From the NCBI GenBank assembly GCA_002335605.1, contig BEDY01000006.1, forward strand, positions 62,001 through 126,000: a DNA stretch of 64,000 nucleotides, read 5' to 3'. The number at the start of each line of letters is the position of its first letter. The stretch's first letter is position 1. Positions 20,501 through 31,412 of this stretch are shown in pieces. Position numbers and translations under genes: made by a program. The notes under the pieces were generated by a model. The model searched no databases. It worked only from the letters and a program-made list of their open reading frames with translations, and was not told the origin of the DNA. The stretch comes from Prillingera fragicola (Eukaryota > Basidiomycota > Tremellomycetes > Trichosporonales > Trichosporonaceae).

Positions 20501-22071
20501 TCACAAAGTGTCACTCGGGCCAACACTCGCCCTCATCTCGGCATCTACATCCCGGCTCCCAACCCTAGTAAACGTATGTGCACTCCTCGCCACAGCCCCA
20601 GGCATGGCCGGCAGGGTAGGTCGCCATTTCGCAGCCTTACCGAGCATGCCGCTGAGCGGCGGTTTCTTTCCTGCGCCTGTGCTGGTGTCGCTCGGTGTTG
20701 TCGGTGTGTCGTGGGGCAGCGCTGATCCTACAGCCGCAGCAGGTGGGGTTGGTACCGGAGAGGCCTCTGTGACAATGTTTATGGCAGGCCTGGGCGATGG
20801 CGTGGACAACACCAGCCGAGTTGGTGAAGGCGTTTGTGGCACCTGCTCGGTACTGGCGGCCGCGACGACCAGCGCACCAAGCTCAGACGGGGCAGGAGTG
20901 TTGATGCGTGACCCCGTCCGCGATGCGGTTCGCGACGGCACCGGTGTGGTGGGGGCAGTAGCGTACGCGCTGGTCGCGGGCGTACTTGGATGAGAGCCAG
21001 TAAGTGGACTAACCACTGGGAACGCCGTGCTCGGACTCCCCGGCGGAGGGATCGCAGCGTACGACTCGCGATGCCCGTGTTCGCTCATGTACGGCGGTGC
21101 GCTGCCCCACGACTCTGCGCGGCAGAGATTGGCGCGGTGTCCCAGATCCCCGCCCTCGTCCCCGTCAATGGACCGCAGGGAGCCGTCCTCGGGCACCGGC
21201 GCGAGGGCCTGTGGCGGCTGGTTGGTCGAGTTTGTGGACGCGTCACTACCCCGGCGCGAGTCGCGGACCGAGCGGGGGCCGTGGCTTGCTGCCGAGTGGG
21301 CACTCTGGCGCCTGCTGTTAGCTCACCTTGGCAGCGTGTCCATACCTGAGCAACACGAGCTCCTCATCCCCGGCCTCCTTGGTATACCGCGGCAGCGTCC
21401 TGAGAGTAGCGCCACTCTCGGTCCGGCGCAGCGGATCCCGCCGTAGCCGCCGAGCAGCAGCCGCATCAGTCGTCTCGCCAAGGACGACACCGCCGAGCTC
21501 GTTGCTCTCTGGTGGGAGACCGAGTGCCTCCCGCAGTCGGGCTTCTCGTAGGCGCTTTCGCTTGGCGACCCAGCCTCGGCCCTCGCCCCAGACAAGCTAC
21601 GTTGTTAGCTTCTATCGCTTGTGTGATCGGCGGCGCAGGTGATAGGGACTCAGTTCTTCACACGTCGTCCTGGGTGAGACGAAGAGTACCCACATAGTAG
21701 ACTAGCAACGCAGTGGCGCAAGCTGCGAACAGACCAGGGATGAGAATACCCAGTGCCGGCCCGCCGCTCTTGCTGTCGCTCGTTGTCGCCGTGGTCGTGG
21801 CTGCCGCAAGCGATGTGGGAGATTGCGCATTGATGACCGCCATAGTGCTCACTGGTGCGAGTAGGTCACCAGCTCGGACAAGGTTGAGATGGGCTAGAGG
21901 ATGTATGGTGGTGCGCGGCGGGCCGCGGTGGTCTAGGGCCGCAATGGGTTGTCGTGTCGGTGCTGCAACTGGGACAGCGGCTATGCTTGCAATAAGGCCG
22001 AGTGCCAGAATGCGTAGGCCCCATAGCGGTGTGCGATTTGTTGAGGGCGGAGAGAGGGAGAACCTTGCCAT
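20501..22071 (-). CDS. Large single-pass membrane protein (member K)
   Basis: Three exons: 21694-22071, 21346-21596 and 20501-21311, with introns 21597-21693 (97 nt) and 21312-21345 (34 nt, possible NAGNAG acceptor); 479 residues, twice the size of its neighbours. A signal-anchor-like stretch (LWGLRILALGLIASIAAVPVAA) is followed by a Thr-rich ectodomain and a helix about 105-130. Intron 1 is phase 0 and sits inside the helix (TALLVYY, then LVWGEGRGWVAKRKR). The cytosolic part of about 350 residues has an acidic/basic helical segment, then a long Ser/Pro/Thr-rich region with SAPPYMSEHG. The shared intron supports membership in the family, with a lengthened tail. Confidence 0.7.
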
Positions 22072-23289
22072 GAGGTTGGTGAGCTTTGGCAAGCTGCTGT
22101 TCGTGTCGACGTTGTGTGCTCCAGGAAGGGGAAGGCAGAGGTCGAACAATGGTCGCTTGCAGTGTGGTCCAGCGAGTGATGCTTCAGCAGCAGTGTAGCC
22201 TGCTCTGTGTCAAGTACAATACCAAGGCATCCAGGCAGAGAAGAAGCAAAAGTGCAGAACGCTGTGATGCAGCCAGAGTGATTGTGTCCCAAGCCTGGAA
22301 GAAGCACAGACAGGCCACTGGGCACAGCCGCACACTGATCACTCATGTCTACCACTGCCTCGGCCTTACATGGAGACATTCCTATGCAACGACGAGGACT
22401 GGAGTGTATCTTGGGAGCTTGTAACACATGCATGCAACCCGAGCACACACGTCTTGGACGCACTTGCTAAGCAACCCCAGCTCCTTGTACGCGCGCGAAG
22501 CAGCCCCATAGGAACACTGCTAGCACGCAACGGGGTAGGTATGCCTCCTCTGATCTCTGGCATACGAGCCTGTTCTCCGTTACACCGCGAGCTCTGGCCA
22601 GCCCCAGTGAACACTTGTATACACCACCAGCGCGCTCCACCAAGTCCCATTGCAGTAATACTCACCGTGTCCGCGTTTACGGACAAGGAGCCAAAAGTGG
22701 AGGTGGTCCACCCCCGTCGCGTAGCCTGCGTCCCACGCGACTCGGAGCTCGGCGCAGCGTTCCCCTTGCTTTTAGTGGGGTCACTGATCACTGAGACTGC
22801 ACCGTTGCTAGCGCGCTAGCCGGCACGCTTGTGCTCGTGTGCGATCACGGAAAACACGCTTGTCCAAACCGTCTAGTGTCGACAACGCGTACCAGCGATG
22901 CAGACCCTGACACCTATGACAGCCTTGGACTCGCACTCGCGTCGCAGTCGTTCTCGACGTTCTCGCACTTTGCATCGCAACCAGGACATGGAGGACGCGC
23001 AGCCAGGGCCGGCAGGCAGCAATAGAATGAAATAACATGCAACGCTGACCCTTACTGTACGAGGGCCACAAAGACTTTGTCTGCTCGAGAAACTAGACTC
23101 GTGCAAGTGTAATGTGTCGTCCGTCGGTCTCCATCTCTCCGCTCACTCCACCTCATGGTTTCGAATCCTTTTACATTGTTGGTTGGTGGTATGCACATCT
23201 TGCTTGTTGGTATGCACATCTTGCTGGTTGGTATGCACATCTTGCTGGTTGGTATGCACATCTTGAAATGCTTGCGGCCGCGCGGAAGC
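22072..23289. other. Intergenic, possible remnant of a family exon
   Basis: 1.2 kb. On the minus strand 22664-22791 there is an open Ser/Thr-rich start (MISDPTKSKGNAAPSS) ending in a GTGAGT donor, similar in flavour to ectodomain exons of the family, but no membrane helix follows. It is listed as a weak relic only. The right end holds the 3' region of the DUF4203 gene and a tandem repeat. Confidence 0.4.
23188..23265 (+). repeat. 21-bp tandem repeat, 3.7 copies
   Basis: Units start at 23188, 23209, 23230 and 23251 with consensus GGTATGCACATCTTGCTGGT plus T. Units 2 and 3 are identical and unit 1 differs by one base. It sits just beyond the stop of the DUF4203 gene, probably in its 3' UTR. 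Confidence 0.9.
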
Positions 23290-26189
23290 TCATGCAATGT
23301 ACGCCTTGCTCGTCCTGCGGGTCACAGGTGTGCGGGCCGTGGATGCCGCGGGGCGGCTGGGGGTGGTGGCACTAGCCGGGGTAGCCTTTGGCGGGGTATT
23401 GGGGCCGGCGACGCTGCGGCGCCACTCGTCGGTCCTGCGTGCGCGCTCCGAGGCGCCTGGTGTCGAGTCAAGAGAAACAGCAGCGACGCCCCGGGCAGTG
23501 TCGCCGCGCTCGGCTTTGGGGACTCGGGAGGAGCGCTCCTTTTCCTTGCGACGTTGCTCGGCGCGTTCCTCGCGCTGGAGGGCGTTCCACTGCTCACGAG
23601 CCTTGGCGACGGCCTCCTCCTCGCGCAAGGGTGCGGTGACCTTGTCCTGGAGACGGCCGAGCATGTCGCGGTGACGGTCCTCGAGCTCGTCTTTGGTCAT
23701 TGCGCGGGCTGGGCGGGTGCGCTCGGTCGACTCGCGGCGGCGGGGGGCGGGCTTGGCAGCGAGACTCTTCTGCTGCTCAAGCGAAATGTGGCGCGCGAGA
23801 CTGGCACCATACTCTTGGCCTGGGGTCACATCCGAGTTGGTGCGCTGGAGGGTGGCACTGGTGCGCTCCTCGCGCTTACTCAGTGCGCGAGCAACACCCC
23901 CAGAAATGACGGCAAAGTCGTTGGGAGCAGGCTTGGACGGGCTAGGCGCGACGACGGTGCGGTTTTGGACATAGGCGTCCCACTCGCTGACCGGACGCGC
24001 ATCACTCGAGTTGCGCACAATCGAGCCTCGTGGGTCAAGCGAATTGCGGCCACCAAACGAGTTGCGAGGGTCGAGGGAAGGACGAGGGTCGTTGACGAGG
24101 CTCGATGGACGGGGCTCAGCCATTGACAAACGCTCGCTCAGCGCCACAGAGCTAGGACGACGATCGGCAGGTTGGAAAGTGCGCGATCCAAGCGAGTCGT
24201 GACGGCGTCTGGGCGAGTCGAGGAATGAGGCCGAATCGCGTCTGACATGCAAATTGTCGCCGTACATCGAGTCGCCACGGGTACGGACCATGTCGTCCAG
24301 CATGCGGCTCGAGGTCGTCGAGTCGTGGCGCTGGCGCACCATATCGTCCAGCAAGCGGGAGCTGGTGGCCGAGTTGTGGCGAGAGTGGTGGTAACTGCCG
24401 GGGCTACCCGCGCGGTCCATCATGCCCTGCACCGAGCCGTGGACCGAGGCCGCGGCGTCCATAGTGGGAGTGTTGGCAGACGAACGCAGCTGGTCCATGG
24501 ATGAGCGAATACTCTGGCGTGCGCGGCGCACGTCAGCGAGAAGCTGGAGCTTGCTCTCGAGTTCTGGGTCAGAAGGAGTCGAAGGCGAGGAAGGCTCCTT
24601 CTCGTGGATGTCATCAAACACACCCATGCCGCGGACAGGAGCGTAGCCCTCCTGCCCATCCACAAGCATCTCCTGTTGACCATTGCTGACCAGTGTGCGC
24701 ATCGACGTCGGGTTGCTGTCAAACGCAAGGTTGGGAAGCGTATTGAGGCCACTCGGCGGCGTGCCGTGCTTGCCCTCCCACTCTGCGAGCTCCGCGTCGA
24801 CATTCTTAAAGTTTTCAGCAGCCTTGGCAACCTCTGCTGCCTCGATGCGCGCCTCCTCCTGCTCCTTCAGAGTATTTCTGCGCTTCTTGAGAATCTTGAC
24901 AATCTTGAACTGGATGGCACCGGCAATCTGTTCTCCGTAAGCTGTGTTGACAGCAGTCACTTACCAAAGCTGCAGCCGCGATCACGCCCAACTCGACCTG
25001 CATCGACTGCGTGTGCGGATACTTGCCGCCGTTGAGACTGGGGAACAAACCCTGGTATCCCAGGTTGTAGATGTAAAACTCTTTCAGTCCCGCCCGCGTA
25101 AAGCAGTCGATACCGAGCGTAAACGCCGTGGCGCCAATCCAAGCACTTGCAACGAGCAGCACATACTCGTGCAGCTTGGGCATCATGGACAGGAACAGTG
25201 CCAGAACCGTCAGGCCGCCTACAATCGCCCAGCGGCCACCGACGTTCGTGACGAGACCGCCCTTGCGCAGCGCGAGCAGGTACCAGCCCAGCGCGAATCC
25301 TCCGGCGGCACCGACCCAGTATTTCGCAAAGGTGTAGAAGAAGATACCCAGTCCGGCTCCAATGAGGCAGGAAATGCCGACTGCCAGAAGGAAGAGACCT
25401 CGCATGGCCGTCGAGGGCGGGTGAGGCGACGGCGGCTCCAGAGCCGGTGAGACACTGTTGGTGTGTTAGCTGTCTGTGCGCTCCGCCACCGCCGTGTGGC
25501 GTCTTGCCCGAGGTCTCGCCGCGGACCAGAAGTGCGAGGCCCCGAGTGGCTGTGTGGGTCCAGGTTGGGAAGACGTGTCGCACTCACCCGAAAGAGAGAA
25601 TGATAATGAGACAGAAGAGGGCGACCGAGTAGCCCGAGACGATGGCGAGCGCCGACCAGCGGTTCTTGCCGCCGAGTGTGGCCACTGGGATTCCCGTGAG
25701 GATGAGAACTGCGCCGCCAATACCGAACGCAGGGTCGAGGTGAGGCGTGAAGGGGAGGTAGGACATTGTGTCGTTCCAGACCTCGGCGGTGCTGTTGGTC
25801 ATGGTGCCGTTGAGGCCGTCAGTGCCGTTTCCAGCGAGCGTGCCATTGTTGCTCATGGTCGCGTTCGGTGCCGCCGAGGAACTAGGTCCCGGGACAGTCA
25901 GGGTGAGGACAAACGTAGCTGTAGTTGGGCCACCATTCTGGGACCACACACTGGTAATGGTGGTGGTGGTGGCCATGACGCTGCCGGCACCAGAAGACGT
26001 GGGTGTTGGTGTCTGCGAACCCGAAGCGCTGACGGACGACGCGGACGCTGACGAGGATGCTCCGTTGTTGTTGCCGTTTCCGTTTCCGCCATTGCCATTG
26101 CCTTGGTTTTGGTTCTGGTCCTGAGAGAGAGCGGCGTGCGCTGTGGCGAGGGCCAGCACCGCCCAGCGGCCGATGGCTGCGAGGCGCAT
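23290..26189 (-). CDS. Multi-pass membrane protein, DUF4203 (TM7SF3/TMEM198-like)
   Basis: Exons 25588-26189, 24965-25454 and 23290-24927; introns 132 and 37 nt; 909 residues. Signal peptide (MRLAAIGRWAVLALATAHAALS), then an Asn/Gly/Ser-rich ectodomain with many N-glycosylation sequons. About seven hydrophobic helices follow between residues ~155 and ~365 (e.g. GIGGAVLILTGIPVATLGG, AIVSGYSVALFCLIIILSF), including the Gly-rich pattern of the TMEM198/TM7SF3-like domain. The C-terminal ~540 residues are cytosolic: a basic coiled coil (KKRRNTLKEQEEARIEAAE) and a Ser/Arg-rich region with repeated SSR(L/M)LDDMVR. Fungal members are poorly characterised; a role in membrane signalling is only inferred. 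The first intron is phase 2, the second phase 0. Confidence 0.85.
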
Positions 26190-27634
26190 GCTGGACTAGA
26201 GTGGGGGGTCGGGGGGTTGCTCGAGAGAGGAGGGAGAGGGTGTGGTTGTTGATTGAGTGGGATAATGTGAGACCGACTTTGGATTGCTTGCAGTTGTCGT
26301 AGAGCAAAGTGTATGTTGCCTGTGAGACGACGGACCCTACGAGGTATACGAGGGAAGGACACGCAGCAGGGCGAGGATGGGCCACCACGAGGAGGAGAAA
26401 CTGCAGGCGTGACCAGGACTTGTACGCACAGCTGTGCCCCCGTGTGTATGCAGAGCAGCCGGGGCAGCAGGTGTAACGATGCGGGCGGCGGCAGGGAGTG
26501 CAGCCTCGGGGAGTAAATATCCGTGTCCACTCCTGGGATGTTGTTGTCGTAGTCGTCGGCGCAGAGAAGGATGCGGCCAGCCGCTGTTTGGTCAAGGTGT
26601 CTGTCGAGAAGAAGAGAGAAGAGCAGAGACAACAACACGTTCTCACCACCACCAGGCCACCACCACCAGCAGCAGCCGCCTAGCATGTACAAATAGCCTA
26701 GCGTGTTACATGCGGTGTTGGAAGCAGATCCGGCTACATTGACTACTCCTACTACTACAACTGGTGGCGTGCAACAGGGATCCTTCCCCTGGCCCTGGCC
26801 CAGCGCTGGGAACCAGACCCAACCGGCGCCATCGAGCCATGCGTTGCTGGCTCCTCTTCTGCATACAACCTGCCTTCCAATGCTGTCATGCATGATCCTG
26901 TCCTCCCAATCTCAATAGCAGCAAGATGACAGCATAGTTCATGCACGGGGGCTGGTTCTTTGGTCATTTTTGCAACAGAGCAAGCCTTGCTGTTCAGAAA
27001 CGCGGGACGACAGGGAACCTGCGCTGGGTGAGAAATGACGAGCAAACCTACCCCCAGCCCTGATTAGGACTACATGCTCACATGCCCCGTACGTGCAGGG
27101 GAGGGGAGCAGCAGGGAGCGGCATCCTTGTTCCAGCACCGCAGACTGACACGGGCTGGCTGGTTCACACACGTTTTTAGATGCCGGGAACACCGCCACCG
27201 CCACCGCACCCGGACTCAATTCCGATCAACAATGCACATCTGCTCAATGTAAATAAAGTCAGGCGCGCCAGACCACCGCGACAGACTGTGCCCTATGCAA
27301 ATGTTCATTTGAGCAATTGAGCAGCTGCTTTGTCTCACGCAGCCAACCTCTTCTGGGCCAACAGGGAGACAACTCTACAACACAGCTGTAATCCGTCTTG
27401 CGCAGTAGTCACGGCAGCAGCACAAACATTAAGAAAGCGCTGTTGACATCTCTGAAATGGCTGTAAACCTTCTACTCGCTCGTGGTGCATGTGATGGCCC
27501 CATCTATAGACAACACAGCCAGGGGCCGTGTACGAGATTCCAGTCGTGCAGGGGGCTTGCGAGGCTCGAGGCCCGCGGAACTGTGGTGTATAAACATGAC
27601 GGATCAAGGACAACGGGTGGGGGACAGCGCGCTG
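26190..27634. other. Intergenic: DUF4203 promoter and UBLCP1 3' side
   Basis: 1.4 kb, no gene recognised. A minus-strand leader rich in CA/CT (about 26200-26660) precedes the DUF4203 gene; long frames there are shadows of this low-complexity leader. Confidence 0.5.
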
Positions 27635-29579
27635 TTAAGGTTGGCTGGCGTCAGGCGCGTCTGGCGCGTCGTTGTTGCTGCCGCCATCAGCCTCTGGTGC
27701 CCCGCCGGTTCCTGAATTAGACCCCGCGGCATGGCGTCGCTTCTTCCACTGCTGAAACGGTGTCAACAACAAGAGCATCGTGTTCCATGATGCATGCAAC
27801 TCACAGAGTGGTCGAGAAGGGTAAAGTCGTCAAAGTGCTCTGCAATCTGCGTAAGCTGCACCAGGTGTCAGCCATTCCACGAACGAGACAAACACCAAAA
27901 GCTGTTACGTACATATTCTCCAAGCTTGTCCAACTCGCGGTCGCGCATGCCATCGTGCGTGCCAGCACCTTTGAAAGCGCGGATCTGCCGTCGTCAGCCT
28001 ACGCCGTCGACTGAACAACGGGCTCCACTACTCACTCGCAATCCTTCTCCAGGATTCAGGGCAAAGTTACGGGCCAGGTCGTCAATGTGGATCGTCTAGA
28101 ACGGCAGTGTCAACAACAAAATCACCTGACCAATGTGCGGCAACAGCCAAACTCACATTCTTGGCAGACCAATGGTTGAACCTTGCCCAAAAGTACGCAA
28201 GAGGCTTGACCCTGGTGTATCGGTTAACAACCGAGAACTGCTATTCCAATGACGAGATGTCGCCTTCCATGTGACGTACTCATGCTTAACCATCTTGCCA
28301 CTACGTTCGCTGAAGATCTGGTAGTTTAGCGGGATTCGCGACCGGGTTTTGTGTTCGACGTACCGGAAACATGCTTGTACGGTCGGCCACAAAGGCAATC
28401 TCAGACGTCAGCATTGTCCCCTCCGAAGGCCAGTCCGGAACGGCGAAACATGCGGACGAGCTCACCTTGTAAGGCACATCCACTCCAATGACACCCAGCT
28501 CGACGAGCTTACTCTCCACCCATGTCCAATGTGTCTGGCTCCATACTACAATGTCGTAATACGGATAGACTCTGAGACGGTCAGCTCAAACGTTGAACGT
28601 AGACCAACTTTTCCAAAAAGGCGTGCAGGCCAGGACGCGCGCACTCCATTGGAGGCAGTGCTCCGTCCAGTAGGGGGCGCGTGTCGGCAATGGCTATTGT
28701 CAGCGCATCACGGGCGTAAGATAACTCACTATAGTCGAGATCAAGCACAAGAAGACGCTTCCCGGGCCTGGGCTCGTTCATCACCTGCACAGCTTAGCAC
28801 GGCGCCCTCGACTCACACCTACGGTAATCGGCCGCTTCTGAATAACCTGCTGCACCTGGCGCAAGTTTCGCGGATCGAGCGCAGGCGGAATGAGCCCCCC
28901 GCGCCCACGACTAGGGTACTCGAGGTCAAACTCGTCGGCCGGCGGCGGTCCCTCGCGTTCTTTGAACCGCATGTGTTCTGGTGTACCGATGAGCGTAAAC
29001 TTGGCTGCGTCCTTGATGCCTAGCGTGCCGAGGCGGACACTGTCCATGTCGACGCTGAGCTTGCCGCGCACGAGGCCAAGAATCTTTTGCGCAGAAGGCT
29101 CGACGGACGTGAGTGTCTGGATTGCGCTTTTCATGTCGTACACCCTGCGCCAGTCAGCACAAGGCAAAGGAGGGTCAAGGGAGGCAAGCTCACAAGTCGG
29201 TGGGGTAGACGGTAATGTTGAAGGTCTTGCTGGACCATTTGAACTGAAGCTGAAGAGGGGGAACAGCCGAGGCTGCTTCTTGCTCTATCATTTCGACGTC
29301 GGCAGAGGGCACGGTGGGCTCGTCGATTGCTGTGCCGTTGGAAGCTGGGGCAGTGGCGAGATCCATGGGCGCAGAGGACAGCGTTGCGCTGGCACTGGAG
29401 GAGGCGTCGGCCATTTTGGGATTCAAAGAGGTGTCATTGGGAAGGATGCTAATGTTGGCAGAGGCGGGGGGTGCAAGTGGAATGTCTGGTGCTTTGGGGG
29501 CAGGGGGGGAAGGGAGAGGGGGAATGTCCGAGGTTGACGCGTCGGTCACTGGCTGCTTCTTGCTATCGCCCGAGGTCAT
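27635..29579 (-). CDS. UBLCP1: Ubiquitin-like domain CTD phosphatase (UBLCP1 type)
   Basis: Twelve exons (29194-29579, 28817-29144, 28730-28784, 28609-28693, 28466-28571, 28364-28399, 28280-28317, 28157-28211, 28036-28095, 27913-27984, 27805-27855, 27635-27748) give 461 residues. After a disordered Pro/Ala N-terminus comes a ubiquitin-like domain (LQFKWSSKTFNITVYP to KFTLIGTPE, about 108-185). The HAD phosphatase domain follows with the catalytic DLDYT at 253-257, YYDIVVWSQTHW, VKPLAYFW and TIHIDDLARNFALNP. Human UBLCP1 uses this layout to bind the 26S proteasome in the nucleus and dephosphorylate it. The Thr codon of DxDxT is split by a 36-nt intron, and one intron is only 32 nt. One donor is GTTGGT, a weaker form. 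Every exon matches the family in order, so the model is strong. Confidence 0.93.
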
Positions 29580-29897
29580 GATGCCTTCTATGTATGAGAG
29601 TCTCTCGTGTATGCTGACAATGCTGACTTCTGTACGCTACTGAATGATATGAGTGAGAATGAGACGACGACTGCAAGAGAATAGTGTGAATGGCACTTCA
29701 ACTCGGCACATTCGTCGTCGACGCTAAGATGAGGATGAGGTCAGTGCGCGCGATCGACGTCCAGGGCCAGGGACAAACAACGTCACGTGACATTCCTTCC
29801 TACCACCGTCATGAACCCCCCGTCGTTCCTTCACTCTTTCACCTCTCAGTCCTTCTTGAACAGCCCTAATGCATACAGATACATACAGCCTCGACAT
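29580..29897. other. Short intergenic gap, UBLCP1 promoter
   Basis: 318 bp between the formamidase stop and the UBLCP1 start (both minus strand). No further gene or TATA box seen. Confidence 0.6.
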
Positions 29898-31412
29898 TTA
29901 GTGATTACAACCATTCCCATTACCTGCCTTTTGCTCCCTGGCAGCCTTCTTCTCTGCCGCTGCCTTCATCTCCCTTGCAAGCCTCTCGGCAGTCAACATT
30001 GCCGGACCAGCAATCTCGGGCTTGGGTGCGCCGAGCGCGCGTGGGGTGATATCAAAGTCGAAAATGTCAACGGGAATACCGACAGAGACAACCATGTTGG
30101 GCTGGTTGGCAGTGGCCACGACCTTGGCTTCAACTGGCGTCGCAGAGAGGATGACATACGCTTGCTCGTAAGAGTAGCCTTGGCGCTGGAGATACGCCAT
30201 GGCCTGCCACGAGGCATTGCGGTAGGCTGTCAAACCATCGCGGTCGGTCTGGGTTCCATCGGGGAGCGTAGAGAGACCAGTGAAGACGAGCTTGTTGGGA
30301 TAGTGAAGCTCGGATGGCGAGGTCTGATACATGGGTGACTTGAGGCCAATGAGCTCGACTCCTTTCTTGATGACATTGACGCGCAGGGTGACGATACCAG
30401 GCATCTCGATGGCAGTGGTGGGCTCGCCGTCCGACTGGCAGAAGTGTGTGTCGCCAACAGACAGCTTGGCACCATCAACGAACACGGGCAAGAAAACCTT
30501 GCTGCCACAGGTCAAGCTTGCGATATCAATGTTGCCCCCGTGCTCACGCCCAGGACTCGTACGCGCACCCTCGGTGTAAATCCTCTGGCGTAGCTCCTCG
30601 TCCATGTCCTGACCAACATAGGCGCCACTCGCGAGCGGCAGTGTAATGCCCACACCGTCAGCGCCATGCACGCTCTTCTGCAGCTCTGCGACTTTGGACT
30701 CGCGCTCAATCCACTCCTTGAGCAGCTTGTGACTCGGCGCAGTGCCAATGACACCAGGATGCGCGCGACCCTTGAACCTCACACCAGGGACATGGCGAGA
30801 TGTCGTCTCGGCACCCTCAAAGTCCCAGATCGTCTTGGTGACCGCTGTAGGTCTGTCTTCCTTGTCAAGAGAGCCGAGGCCTGGGTAAGTGATGCAGTAC
30901 CCAAAGGGCATAGCGGGGTGGGCTGTGACACTGTGCTTGTTAGCTCGTGTGGCGCAGTGTTGTGGGCTCACTCCAGGATGTCAATCTCGAGCACATCTCC
31001 AGGCTCAGCAGTGGGGACCCAGAAGGGGCCCGATAGGTGGTGATCCGAGTCGTGGTTCATGTCCAGGACATCGTCGGCGATATCGTCATTGTTGATCTGG
31101 AAGCCTGCTCCGTTAGTCCCAGCCCTTCCAGTCTTCTAGAAACGTACCAGAGTAGTCCATGCACTCGACCTTGAAGGCCATCCCTAGCTCGATCTCGGCA
31201 CAAGCAGGAATATCTGGGTGCCACCTGGTGTGAATGTTGGGTTGAGTGTTGGCAGGTGTGAATGGGTCCACGCGCACAAGCGTTGGGATCTCATGTGGTG
31301 AGTGCGACAGGTCCCTCGCGGGGACCGAATTTATTGCCTGGCTGCTGTTGGCGCCAGGTTTGAGCTCGGCACTCGGCGGGGTGGTGGGCTGAAGGGGAGT
31401 AGCGACAGGCAT
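29898..31412 (-). CDS. Formamidase (FmdA/AmdA family)
   Basis: Exons 31148-31412, 30972-31104, 29898-30930 with introns of 43 and 41 nt; 476 residues, about the usual 410-450 plus a short extra N-terminus. Family landmarks include RWHPDIP, a metal/substrate region GPFWVPTAEPGDVLEIDIL, FEGAETTSRHVPGVRF, HPGVIGTAPS, EHGGNIDIASLTCGSKVFLPVFVDGA (here cited in parts), LSVGDTHFCQSDGE and MVVSVGIPVDIF. The enzyme hydrolyses formamide to formate and ammonia, supplying nitrogen in the cytosol. The C-terminal tail is Lys/Ala-rich and ends in GNGNGCNH. A TATA-like ATACTTATATCC on the minus strand near 31615 may drive it. Acetamidase activity is the alternative within this family. Confidence 0.92.

Noticed and set aside
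23110..23330. Frames encoding repeated GWYAHLA or KMCIPTS heptapeptides
   Set aside because: They are translations of the 21-bp tandem repeat in the DUF4203 3' region, with no start context or splice support.
25898..26893. Long minus-strand frames (256-331 codons) overlapping the DUF4203 first exon
   Set aside because: They are shadows of the real exon and of its CA/CT-rich leader in other frames.
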